This document shows positions 1 through 8,529 of a DNA stretch of 64,000 bases, piece after piece. The DNA comes from LMDS01 sp964247075 (GTDB lineage: Bacteria > Pseudomonadota > Gammaproteobacteria > Burkholderiales > Burkholderiaceae_C), in assembly GCA_964247075.1 (NCBI GenBank), contig CAXTSS010000005.1, positions 124,001-188,000 of the forward strand, in the 5' to 3' direction. The notes under the pieces were generated by a model. The model did not search any database. It had not been told where the DNA came from and worked only from the letters and a program-made list of their open reading frames with translations. Every line of letters begins with the position of its first letter. Within the stretch, counting starts at the first letter, position 1. Position numbers and translations under genes: made by a program.

Positions 1-33
1 TGCGCCTCCCGCACCCGCCCACCAAGCCCCTGC

Positions 34-711
34 ATGTTCAGACCCGTTGCCTTCGATCCCTACGGACGCCGCCGCTCGCGTTGGCGCCCGCCGCGCTGGC
101 TCGTGTTGCTGCTGTGCGGCGTCGGCGTCGGCGCCGGCGGCGTGGTGATCCTGCAGGAGCGCTACCTGCCACCGCGGCTCTCGGCGGAGGCCTCGACGGA
201 ACTGCGCAGCGCATTCGATGCCGCCGAGGCCGGGCGACTCAGGCTCAAGGTCGAGCAGGCCGAGACGGCGAAGCGCCTGCAGGCGGCGCTGGCCGACAAG
301 CAGAGCCTGAGCGACGAAGTGGCCGCAGGTCGGACCACCGTCGAAGCGCTGCGCGAGGACGTGAATTCGGCCATCGCCGCCTTGCCGCCGGATCCGCGCG
401 GCGGCGCGGTCGAGATTCGCGCCGCGCGCTTCGTCGTGAAGGGCGCGGCACTGGCCTATGACCTGGTGCTGACGCGCGAGCGCGCGGCGGGCAAGCCGAT
501 CACGGCCTCGATGCAGTTCGCGATGGAAGGCGAGTCCGGCCGCGCCAGCGCGTTCACGACCCCCGCGATCCCGGTCTCGATCGGCGGCCAGCAGATCGTG
601 CGCGGCAGTGTGCCGCTGCCGAACGGGTTCAGGCCACGCCAGGTGACGATCCAGGTCGCCGACCGCAGCGGCGGCAAGGCGCTCGGCATGAGGGTGTTGC
701 TGGTCAAGTAG
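34..711 (+). CDS. Membrane-anchored coiled-coil protein (DUF6776-like)
   Basis: This encodes 225 residues with an Arg-rich cytoplasmic start, one transmembrane helix at about residues 21-43, a heptad-rich, Ala/Glu-rich stretch at about 52-115 that should form a coiled coil, and a beta-rich C-terminal domain after about 125. The layout suggests a single-pass inner-membrane protein with a periplasmic tail. It resembles proteins annotated DUF6776 in Burkholderiales, recalled rather than searched. No catalytic motif is visible and the function is unknown. The 17-nt gap to the next gene allows co-transcription. The first ATG follows only 33 bases of window, so the upstream neighbour is not visible. 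Confidence 0.75.
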   Translation: MFRPVAFDPYGRRRSRWRPPRWLVLLLCGVGVGAGGVVILQERYLPPRLSAEASTELRSAFDAAEAGRLRLKVEQAETAKRLQAALADKQSLSDEVAAGRTTVEALREDVNSAIAALPPDPRGGAVEIRAARFVVKGAALAYDLVLTRERAAGKPITASMQFAMEGESGRASAFTTPAIPVSIGGQQIVRGSVPLPNGFRPRQVTIQVADRSGGKALGMRVLLVK

Positions 712-728
712 ATGAACCTGAGCGTCCC

Positions 729-1691
729 ATGAAGAACGCCACTTCCGCTATCGCCCGGATCGCCATCGCGGGCCTGTGGGTGCTCGGTGCCGTCTTCGAT
801 GCCGCGGCGCAGTCGGCAACGGCGCCGGCGCCGGCCGGCCTGTCCCTCGTCGTACTGGGCTCCGGCGGCCCTGGCGCCACGGGGCGTGCGGGGTCGAGCT
901 GCGTGGTGCTGGTGAACGGCACGCCGCGCATCCTCGTCGATGCCGGTCCCGGCTCGTTCGCGCGCCTGGGTGAGGCGAGGCTGTCGCTCGCGAAGGTGGA
1001 CGTGGTGTTGCTGACGCACCTGCACGTCGACCACGCGGGTGAGCTGCCCGGTCTGTTCAAGGCGCGGGCCGTGTCCACCCAGGGACCGATCCGGTTCCAG
1101 GTGTTCGGGCCGGACGGCCGCAAGGGCACGGGCGACGAGGCGTCGTTCCCCTCCACGCGCCGCTTCGTCGATCTGCTGTTCGGCGCCGACGGCGCGTTCG
1201 GCTACCTGCGCGATTTTTCGGCGCCGATGACGATCCAGACGACCGATGTGGCGGCGTCGCCAAGCGCCGATCCGCCGGTGACGAAGCTCTACACCGACGG
1301 CGATCTCGTCGTCAGTGCCATCGCCGGCCACCACCGCGACGCGCCGGCCGTGGTCTACCGCGTCGATTTCGCCGGCAAGAGCATCACCTTCAGCGGCGAC
1401 ATCGATGCCGACGGCCTGCCCGGCCTGCGCCGCATCGCCGCGGGCACGAACCTGCTGGTCTTCAACAGCGTCGTGCTCGATCCGCCCGGCTCGCCGGCGG
1501 CGCTCTACGCGCTGCACACGCCACCGAAAGCGATCGGCGAGATCGCCGAAGGCGCGCGCGTGGGCAGGCTGTTGTTGAGCCACCTGTCGCCGGCCGTCGA
1601 GAAGGCGCGCGATGCCGTGGCGGCATCGATCGCGGCCGGCTACAAGGGCACGACGCAGTTCGCCGAGGACGGGCTGCGCGTCGAGCCGTGA
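729..1691 (+). CDS. Exported metallo-beta-lactamase-fold hydrolase
   Basis: This 320-residue protein has a signal peptide, with cleavage expected near residue 27 after an Ala-rich stretch. The metal-binding motif HLHVDH lies at residues 97-102, followed by AGELPG. Further likely ligands are the His pair in AGHH near residue 198, the Asp in FSGDID near 225 and a His in LLSHLSP near 285, so the dinuclear zinc site looks complete. The overall pattern is closer to the ribonuclease Z/arylsulfatase-like branch of the superfamily than to true beta-lactamases. The substrate cannot be read from sequence. It converges with the sugar-transport ATPase gene 4 bp away, so it is not part of that operon. Confidence 0.85.
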   Translation: MKNATSAIARIAIAGLWVLGAVFDAAAQSATAPAPAGLSLVVLGSGGPGATGRAGSSCVVLVNGTPRILVDAGPGSFARLGEARLSLAKVDVVLLTHLHVDHAGELPGLFKARAVSTQGPIRFQVFGPDGRKGTGDEASFPSTRRFVDLLFGADGAFGYLRDFSAPMTIQTTDVAASPSADPPVTKLYTDGDLVVSAIAGHHRDAPAVVYRVDFAGKSITFSGDIDADGLPGLRRIAAGTNLLVFNSVVLDPPGSPAALYALHTPPKAIGEIAEGARVGRLLLSHLSPAVEKARDAVAASIAAGYKGTTQFAEDGLRVEP

Positions 1692-1695
1692 CGGG

Positions 1696-2769
<1,074 letters not shown>

Positions 2770-2787
2770 GGTGTGTTCCTCGACCCT

Positions 2788-3636
2788 TTATCCCTTGACC
2801 GCGCCGGCCGTGAGGCCGCGCACGAAGTGCTTGCCGGCGAGCACGTAGATGGCGAGCGTCGGCAGCGCCGCGATCATCGCGGCGGCCATGTCGACGTTGT
2901 ATTCCTTGACCGAACTGGAGGTGTTGGCCATGTTGTTCAGGCCGACCGTGATCGGCTTCGCGTCGCCGGCCGAGAACACCACGCCGAACAGGAAGTCGTT
3001 CCAGATCTGCGTGAACTGCCAGATCAGCGTGACGACGAGGATCGGCGCCGAGAGCGGCAGCACGATGCGCCAGAGGATGCGCCAGAAGCCGGCGCCGTCG
3101 AGCATCGCGGCGCGGATCAGCTCGTCGGGCAGCGTCACGTAGTAATTGCGGAAGAACAGCGTGGTGGTGGCCAGGCCGACCAGCACGTGCACGATCACCA
3201 GGCCCCAGATCGAGTCGGCAAGGCTGAACCAGCCGAGCACCTGCGACATCGGCAGCAGCACGACCTGCAGCGGCATGAAGGCGCCGAACAGCATCATCCC
3301 GAACATCAGCTCGCTGTGCCTGAACTTCCATTTCGCGAACACGTAGCCGTTGATCGCGCCGAGCGCGGTCGAGATCAGCACGGCGGGCACGACCATCAGG
3401 GTCGAGTTCCAGAAGAACGGTTGCAGCCCGCCGCAGTCGGTGCCGGTGCAGGCCTGCGACCAGGCCTTGTGCCAGGCGGCGAAGTTCAGGCTGCCGGGCA
3501 GCGACAGCAAACTGCCGTCGCGTACCTCGGCCATGTCCTTCAGCGAGGTCGCGACCATCACGTACAGCGGCAACAGGAAGAACAGCGCGAACAGCAGCAG
3601 CACGGACCAGATCGCGAGGCGGTGGAAGGTCTTCAT
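2788..3636 (-). CDS. Sugar ABC importer, permease 2 (MalG type)
   Basis: This 282-residue inner-membrane permease has six predicted helices, beginning with a strongly hydrophobic segment at about residues 8-30. The coupling-helix EAA loop appears around RAAMLDGAGFWRILWRIVLP, where it contacts the ATPase. I chose the ATG at 3636 because it overlaps the stop of the first permease as ATGA, the usual translational coupling for these pairs. The much longer open frame upstream is only the shadow of that gene. A Cys-containing periplasmic insertion (SQACTGTDCGGLQ) is typical of glucose-type GtsC/MalG relatives. The protein pairs with the upstream permease to form the CUT1 translocation channel. Confidence 0.93.
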   Translation of the reverse strand: MKTFHRLAIWSVLLLFALFFLLPLYVMVATSLKDMAEVRDGSLLSLPGSLNFAAWHKAWSQACTGTDCGGLQPFFWNSTLMVVPAVLISTALGAINGYVFAKWKFRHSELMFGMMLFGAFMPLQVVLLPMSQVLGWFSLADSIWGLVIVHVLVGLATTTLFFRNYYVTLPDELIRAAMLDGAGFWRILWRIVLPLSAPILVVTLIWQFTQIWNDFLFGVVFSAGDAKPITVGLNNMANTSSSVKEYNVDMAAAMIAALPTLAIYVLAGKHFVRGLTAGAVKG

Positions 3637-4520
3637 TTCCGCGTCCGCAGTTCGGAGTAGAGGTAGGGCACGACGATTGCCGCGACGGTCGCGAGCATCA
3701 CCGTGGCCGACGCCGCACCCAGGCCGATCTGGCCGCGCGAGAACGACATCGCGTACATGAAGGTGGCGGGCACGTCGGTCGCGAATCCGGGGCCGCCCGC
3801 GGTCAGCGCCATCACCAGGTCGAAGCTCTTGATCGAGATGTGCGCCAGCACCAGCAGCGTGCTGAAAAACACCGGTCGCAGGCTCGGGATGATGACGCGC
3901 CAGTAGATGCGCGGCAGCGAGGCGCCGTCGATCTGCGCGGCCTTGATGATGGAATCGTCGATGCCGCGCAGCCCGGCGAGAAACAGCGCCATCACGAAGC
4001 CGGCGCTCTGCCACACGCCGGCGATCACGACGGTGTAGATCGCCCGGTCGGGGTTGACGAGCCAGTCGAAGCCGAAGCTGGTCCAGCCCCAGCTCTGCAC
4101 CAGGTGCTCGAGGCCGAGGCCGGGGTTCAGGATCCACTTCCATGCGGTGCCGGTGACGATGAAGCTCAGCGCCATCGGGTACAGGTAGATCGTGCGCAGC
4201 GCACCCTCGACGCGGATCTTCTGGTCGAGCAGGATCGCCAGCAGCAGGCCGAGCGCCAGGCCGACGCCGATGAACAAGGTGCTGAAGATCGCGAGGTTCT
4301 TCAACGCGACCATCCAGCGCTCGCTCTCGAACAGCGTGGCGTACTGCGCCCAGCCGACGAACTCGTAGTTGGGCAGCAGCCGCGACGCGGAGAACGACAG
4401 CACGCCGTTCCACGCGATCAGGCCGTAGATGAAAACGAAGGCGAGCGCGAAGCTGGGTGCCAGCACGAGGCGCGGCATCCAGCTCGCGAGGCGAGCGTTG
4501 GAAGGTCGCGCCGAACTCAC
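3633..4520 (-). CDS. Sugar ABC importer, permease 1 (MalF type)
   Basis: This 295-residue permease has six predicted transmembrane helices and an EAA loop near KAAQIDGASLPRIYWRVIIP. The start chosen is the GTG at 4520, which overlaps the stop of the binding-protein gene as GTGA. The next in-frame ATG, at 4478, would give 281 residues and is the alternative start. The gene ends in an ATGA overlap with the second permease, so binding protein and permeases are translationally coupled. Length and topology are those of a short MalF homologue without the large periplasmic P2 loop of the enterobacterial maltose system. Confidence 0.92.
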   Translation of the reverse strand: MSSARPSNARLASWMPRLVLAPSFALAFVFIYGLIAWNGVLSFSASRLLPNYEFVGWAQYATLFESERWMVALKNLAIFSTLFIGVGLALGLLLAILLDQKIRVEGALRTIYLYPMALSFIVTGTAWKWILNPGLGLEHLVQSWGWTSFGFDWLVNPDRAIYTVVIAGVWQSAGFVMALFLAGLRGIDDSIIKAAQIDGASLPRIYWRVIIPSLRPVFFSTLLVLAHISIKSFDLVMALTAGGPGFATDVPATFMYAMSFSRGQIGLGAASATVMLATVAAIVVPYLYSELRTRK

Positions 4521-5785
4521 TTGGTCTTGGCGGCGGAAGCCAGGCGCTCCATGGCCTGCTCCGCGGTCATCGTGTCGGTGTTCCAGAACTGCGAGACGAC
4601 GTCCTTGATCGCGCCCTCGGCGGCCGACGACACGGCCATGCCGTGCGCGATCGACGGCACCAGGGAGTTGGTTTTCGCGGTCGAGACGAAGTCCTTCGCC
4701 GACAGCTTGGCGCAATCGTCGAACTTGGCCATGTCCATGTTCAGCCGAACCGGGATCGAGCCCTTGTTCAGATTGAACGTCTCCTGGAACTCGGGCGCCA
4801 TGATTGCAGCCGCCATGTCCTTCTGCGCCTGCACGTTGGTGGTGTTCTTCAGCTTGAACATCGCGAAGCTGTCGACGTTGAAGGTGAACGAGTTGGCCGT
4901 GCCCGGCGCGGCGGCGCACAGAAAGTCCTTGCCCGGCACCTTGCCGGCCGCGATGAACTCGCCCTTGGCCCAGTCGCCCATCAGCTGCATGCCGGCCTCG
5001 CCCTTGATGACCATCGCGGTGGCGAGGTTCCAGTCGCGACCGGCGGCGTTCTTGTCGGTGTAGTCCTTGACGCGCTTGAAGGTCGTCAGCGCCTTCAGCA
5101 TCGTCGGGCTGTTCAGGCTGGCCGGGTCGAGCTGCACCATCGCCTTCTTGTAGAACTCCGCCCCGCCGACACCCAGCGCGACCGATTCGAAGGTGGTGAA
5201 GTCCTGCCAGTTCTGGCCGCCGTGCGCGACCGGGATCAGGCCGGCCTTCTTCAACGCTTCCGCGGTGACGAAGAACTCGTCCCAGGTGGTCGGCATCTTC
5301 GCGTTGGCCTTCTTCAGCGCCTCCGGGTTCGCCCAGAGCCAGTTCACGCGGTGCACGTTGACCGGCACGGCCACGTAGCTGCCCTTGTACTTCATCACGT
5401 CGGAGACGACCTTGGGCAGCAGCGCGTCCCAGTTGTTGGCCTTGGCCACGTCATCGAGGTTGGCGAGCACGCCTTCCGCGCCCCACTCCTGGATCGACGG
5501 GCCCTTGATCTGCGCTGCCGCCGGCGCGTTGCCCGACACCACGCGCGACTTCAGCACCGTCATCGCCGAATCGCCGCCGCCACCGGCGACCGCGAAGTCT
5601 TTCCAGCTGTGGCCCTTGGACTGCAGTGTGCTCTTCAGCGCCGTGGCGGCCTTGGCCTCGCCGCCGGAGGTCCAGTAATGCAGCACTTCGACCTCGCCGG
5701 CGTTGACGACGAGCGACACGCCCATCAAGGCGGCCGCAGCGGCGGCGATCCGCAGGGGGCGGGTGGTCAGGTGGGTGGCGTTCAT
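4517..5785 (-). CDS. Sugar ABC importer, periplasmic binding protein (GtsA/GltB-like)
   Basis: This 422-residue solute-binding protein of the MalE-like cluster begins with a signal peptide (cleavage near VNAGEVEVLHYW). The start at 5785 is preceded by a GGAGA ribosome site 5 nt away; the longer open frame to 5863 adds a non-signal-like extension. The mature N-terminus, the WTSGGEAKA segment, and NVHRVNWLWANPE and PTTWDEFF resemble glucose/mannose-binding proteins of Pseudomonas gts/glt systems, by recollection. It is the first gene of the importer operon and reads away from the LamB porin across a 345-bp shared promoter region. The ligand is most likely glucose, another hexose or a short glucoside. 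Confidence 0.9.
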   Translation of the reverse strand: MNATHLTTRPLRIAAAAAALMGVSLVVNAGEVEVLHYWTSGGEAKAATALKSTLQSKGHSWKDFAVAGGGGDSAMTVLKSRVVSGNAPAAAQIKGPSIQEWGAEGVLANLDDVAKANNWDALLPKVVSDVMKYKGSYVAVPVNVHRVNWLWANPEALKKANAKMPTTWDEFFVTAEALKKAGLIPVAHGGQNWQDFTTFESVALGVGGAEFYKKAMVQLDPASLNSPTMLKALTTFKRVKDYTDKNAAGRDWNLATAMVIKGEAGMQLMGDWAKGEFIAAGKVPGKDFLCAAAPGTANSFTFNVDSFAMFKLKNTTNVQAQKDMAAAIMAPEFQETFNLNKGSIPVRLNMDMAKFDDCAKLSAKDFVSTAKTNSLVPSIAHGMAVSSAAEGAIKDVVSQFWNTDTMTAEQAMERLASAAKTK

Positions 5786-5855
5786 CGAGGTCTCCGGAAT
5801 GTTGTGGGGGTACATGTTGTCGGGGGCCTGACGACGCACGCCGACGAAGCAGAAC

Positions 5856-5877
5856 ATTAACAAATACTTAACTTAAG
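5856..5877. promoter_or_regulatory. Candidate response-regulator box on the importer side
   Basis: ATTAAC at 5856 and CTTAAC at 5867 form a direct repeat with 11-bp spacing, followed by CTTAAG at 5872. OmpR/PhoB-family regulators bind tandem half-sites spaced by about one helical turn. This set lies about 70 bp upstream of the binding-protein start. A gene for a regulator of this family lies 2 kb away in the same cluster. Binding is inferred from pattern and position only. Confidence 0.45.
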
Positions 5878-6020
5878 GCGAGCGGTAGTTTCCCGTAGCC
5901 ACGCCGAAGCCGACGCGGATGCGCGGCCGATAGATCAAAAAATGAGCGATCTAGCCCGCATTCCTTCTGATCGCGGGGCTCGGCGTGCGCGATCGGGGTG
6001 TGTGCTTCTCGCAACTCGTG

Positions 6021-6046
6021 GTTAACGCTAGGTTAATTGCATTAAC
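6021..6046. promoter_or_regulatory. Candidate response-regulator box on the porin side
   Basis: GTTAAC at 6021 and GTTAAT at 6032 form an 11-bp direct repeat, followed by ATTAAC at 6041. The half-site resembles the one on the importer side, and the set lies about 85 bp upstream of the porin start. A matching set on each side suggests that one regulator controls both divergent units. The OmpR-family regulator encoded at 7839-8513 is the obvious candidate. This is inference from pattern. Confidence 0.45.
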
Positions 6047-6130
6047 ACCCCAGAAACAATACAGACCCGGTAGTGGCGCGGGGCGCTGGACCGGTTCCTC
6101 AATCAACACACCACACTGGAGACTCCGACC

Positions 6131-7372
6131 ATGTCAACCCTTGCTCGCAGCGCTGTATCGCTGGCTGCCTCCACCGTCACCGCCCTCACGTGCGGGCTGG
6201 CGCCGGGTCGTGCCCTCGCCGTTGATTTCGACGGCTATCTCCGCGCCGGCCCCGGGGCCACGTCCAAGAACGCGGCGCGTGCCTGCTACAACCTCGGGAT
6301 CTCGGCTGGCCACTACCGCCTGGGCAACGAGTGCGACTTCTACGGCGAATTCGGTCTGGCGCAGACCGGTACCGTGGACGGCGTGGCCTACAAGGCCAAG
6401 GTCATGTTCAACGAATACAACCCCGGCACCGATGTCGGCAAGTCCAGCTCCAGCTTCGAGCAGCTGTATGTCGAAGGCAAGGGCTTCGACATCGCGCCCG
6501 ACACCAACTTCTGGATCGGCAAGCGCTTCTATGGCCGCTCCGACGTGCACATCATCGACACCTTCTTCGTGCGCATGGACGGCGTCGGCGTGGGCGCCGA
6601 CAGCATCGCGGTGGCCGGCGGCAAGCTCGGCCTGGCGTACTTCAGCAGCGACAGCGGCGCCGGCTTCGGCGACAGCGGCACCGGCACCTCGACCAACCCG
6701 GGCAACCGGTTCAACGTCGACCTGACCGAGCTGCCGGTGAACCCGGGCGGCACGCTGCGCGTGACCGGCACCTTCACCCAAGGTCACTTCGACAACGCGA
6801 CCAACGGCAAGGGCACGACCGGCTTCGGCCTGGGCCTGCAGCACAAGCAGGAACTCAACGGCCTGGGCGGGGCCAACACCGCGTGGCTGCAGTACGCCAA
6901 GGGCTCGGCCGGGCTGGACGGCAACTTCGGCAACACGACGGCGCCCTCCAGCGTCAAGAAGTGGCGCGCCGTCGAGAGCCTGACCTGGCAAGTGGGGCCG
7001 ATCGGCGGCCAGGCCGTGGCCCTGTATGGCCAGCACGATGCCGAGGGCACGGCACCCAAGTACAAGGAGATCTCGATCGGTGGGCGCGGCTCCTACGCGG
7101 TGACGAAGAACTTCAAGCTCGTTGCCGAAGCCGGCTACATGCAGAAGAAGCCCGATGGGGAGAGCGTGCAGAAACTGGCGAAGTTCACCTTCGCGCCGAC
7201 GCTGTCCACCGGCCCGGGGTTCTGGAACCGGCCCGAGTTGCGCCTGTACGTGACCACGGCCAAGTGGAACGGCCCGGCCAATACCGCGGCCGGTCTCGCG
7301 GGTCTGACCGGCCTGGGCGACGGCAAGACCAAGGGCACGAGCTTCGGCGCGCAGGCCGAGATCTGGTTCTGA
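6131..7372 (+). CDS. LamB-type carbohydrate porin (maltoporin family)
   Basis: This 413-residue outer-membrane channel has a signal peptide ending near residue 30 (RALAVDFDGYLRAG). The mature protein opens with the VDFDGY strand seen in LamB proteins, and YRLGNECDFYGE, FWIGKRFYGRSDVHIIDTFF and a C-terminal aromatic residue (EIWF) fit an 18-stranded maltoporin. The length is close to E. coli LamB. It should let sugars cross the outer membrane to the binding protein encoded divergently. Two Cys residues early in the mature protein (RACYNLG and NECDFYG) match the disulfide loop region of LamB. The substrate range is not readable, and the name lamB would be by family only. Confidence 0.88.
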   Translation: MSTLARSAVSLAASTVTALTCGLAPGRALAVDFDGYLRAGPGATSKNAARACYNLGISAGHYRLGNECDFYGEFGLAQTGTVDGVAYKAKVMFNEYNPGTDVGKSSSSFEQLYVEGKGFDIAPDTNFWIGKRFYGRSDVHIIDTFFVRMDGVGVGADSIAVAGGKLGLAYFSSDSGAGFGDSGTGTSTNPGNRFNVDLTELPVNPGGTLRVTGTFTQGHFDNATNGKGTTGFGLGLQHKQELNGLGGANTAWLQYAKGSAGLDGNFGNTTAPSSVKKWRAVESLTWQVGPIGGQAVALYGQHDAEGTAPKYKEISIGGRGSYAVTKNFKLVAEAGYMQKKPDGESVQKLAKFTFAPTLSTGPGFWNRPELRLYVTTAKWNGPANTAAGLAGLTGLGDGKTKGTSFGAQAEIWF

Positions 7373-7401
7373 TCGCTGTAAGCACGAGACAAGCACACCG
7401 A

Positions 7402-7418
7402 CCCACGGGTTCCGTGGG
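7402..7418 (+). other. Stem-loop in the porin to small-protein gap
   Basis: CCCACGG at 7402-7408 and CCGTGGG at 7412-7418 form a perfect 7-bp stem with a 3-nt loop, 10 nt before an AAGGAG ribosome site. There is no T-run, so it is not a classical terminator. It may stabilise the upstream porin message or modulate readthrough into the small gene that follows. Confidence 0.5.
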
Positions 7419-7439
7419 AACCCAAACAAGGAGATGAAC

Positions 7440-7751
7440 ATGACCTCGCACAAGACCTCACTTCGGCCTCGCATCGCCATGCTGGCGGCGGCCTCGACGC
7501 TGTTCCTGTCGGGCCTGGCGATGGCCCAGGCCACGGGCGGGCCGTCCGCGGCCGACGCCACGCCGCCGGGGGCGAACAAGGCGCCCGAGCAAGCCGCCAT
7601 CGATGCCTGCAAGGACAAGAAGGCCGGCGACCGCGTCCGCTTCACCGATGCCAAGGGCAAGAAGCGCCACTGGGCCTGCGCCATGGTCGGCGACACCCTG
7701 GCCGCCCGCTCGGGTGTGGCCACGGCCGCGACCACGCCGAAGAAGAAGTAG
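7440..7751 (+). CDS. Small exported basic protein of unknown function
   Basis: This encodes 103 residues with a signal peptide ending near MAQAT (cleavage around residue 28), then a low-complexity linker and a Lys-rich module. That module contains DACKDKKAGDRVRFTDAKGKKRHWAC, with two Cys residues that may pair, and the tail is PKKK. I chose the second ATG (7440) because AAGGAG at 7428-7433 is 6 nt before it but directly abuts the ATG at 7434. Similar small secreted proteins exist in Burkholderiales without assigned function, by recollection. Its place between porin and regulator genes suggests that it belongs to the sugar-uptake transcript. Confidence 0.75.
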   Translation: MTSHKTSLRPRIAMLAAASTLFLSGLAMAQATGGPSAADATPPGANKAPEQAAIDACKDKKAGDRVRFTDAKGKKRHWACAMVGDTLAARSGVATAATTPKKK

Positions 7752-7838
7752 GGCGTGGGCCGGAGCGCCTCGGGGAAACACCCCGGGGCGCACCTGAACG
7801 CTGCCTTAACATCGCGGGCTCGAGACCTCACCCGCCCG

Positions 7839-8513
7839 ATGAAGCTGCTGCTCGCCGAAGACGACACAATTCTTGCCGACGCGCTCTCTGCGAGCCTGAA
7901 GGCCAGCGGGTTCGACGTCGACGTCGCCGGCAACGGTGCGGTGGCCGAGTACCTGTTGCTGCGCCACGATTTCGACATCGGCGTGCTCGACCTCGGGCTG
8001 CCGCTGGTCGACGGCCTGACGGTGCTGCGCAGGGTGCGCGAGGCCAAGCCCGGGCTTCCGATGATGGTGCTGACGGCGCTCGATGGCCTCGAGCAGCGCG
8101 TCGCCGGGCTGAACGCCGGGGCCGACGACTACCTCACCAAACCCTTCGACTTTCCCGAACTCGAGGCCCGCATCCGCGCGCTGCTGCGGCGCGCGCACGG
8201 CGCGGCCGGCGCGGTGGCCGTGCAGCTCACCGGGCTGCTGCGCTTCGACCGCGAGGCGCGCCGCGCCAGCATCGACAAGGCGCCGCTGGAACTTTCGCCG
8301 CGCGAATGGACGCTGCTCGACCTGTTGCTGACGCAGCGCGACCGCGTCGTCACGAAAGAGCAAATCGTGCAGGGCTGGACGCCCGACCCGAACGAGCAGA
8401 ACCCCGGTTCGATCGAGGTCTACATCCACCGTCTGCGGCGCAAGCTCGACGGATCCAAGGTCTCGATTCGCACGGTGCGCGGGCTCGGCTACCTGCTCGA
8501 AGCCGAACTCTGA
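7839..8513 (+). CDS. OmpR-family response regulator (TctD/QseB-like)
   Basis: This 224-residue two-domain regulator has an N-terminal receiver with the acidic pair at residues 8-9, phospho-acceptor Asp51 in GVLDLGLP, Thr79 and Lys101 in YLTKPF. After about residue 125 comes a winged-helix DNA-binding domain ending RTVRGLGYLLEAEL. All receiver catalytic residues are present. The gene is followed 16 nt later by the sensor kinase. The kinase's TctE-like sensor type argues that this is the TctD branch. Given its place in the cluster it probably controls the porin and sugar-importer units; the repeats at 5856-5877 and 6021-6046 are candidate targets. Confidence 0.93.
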   Translation: MKLLLAEDDTILADALSASLKASGFDVDVAGNGAVAEYLLLRHDFDIGVLDLGLPLVDGLTVLRRVREAKPGLPMMVLTALDGLEQRVAGLNAGADDYLTKPFDFPELEARIRALLRRAHGAAGAVAVQLTGLLRFDREARRASIDKAPLELSPREWTLLDLLLTQRDRVVTKEQIVQGWTPDPNEQNPGSIEVYIHRLRRKLDGSKVSIRTVRGLGYLLEAEL

Positions 8514-8529
8514 GCGAGCCGGCGCAGCG

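Larger units (their letters stand above)
5786..6130. promoter_or_regulatory. Divergent promoter region between sugar importer and porin
   Basis: This 345-bp region holds no gene. It is the most AT-rich stretch in its neighbourhood and must carry back-to-back promoters for the binding-protein operon and the lamB-type porin. Two groups of TTAA-containing hexamers (5856-5877 and 6021-6046) lie at similar distances, about 70 and 85 bp, from the two start codons. The porin start is preceded by GGAGA 8 nt upstream. I could not assign convincing sigma-70 boxes by eye. Confidence 0.7.
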
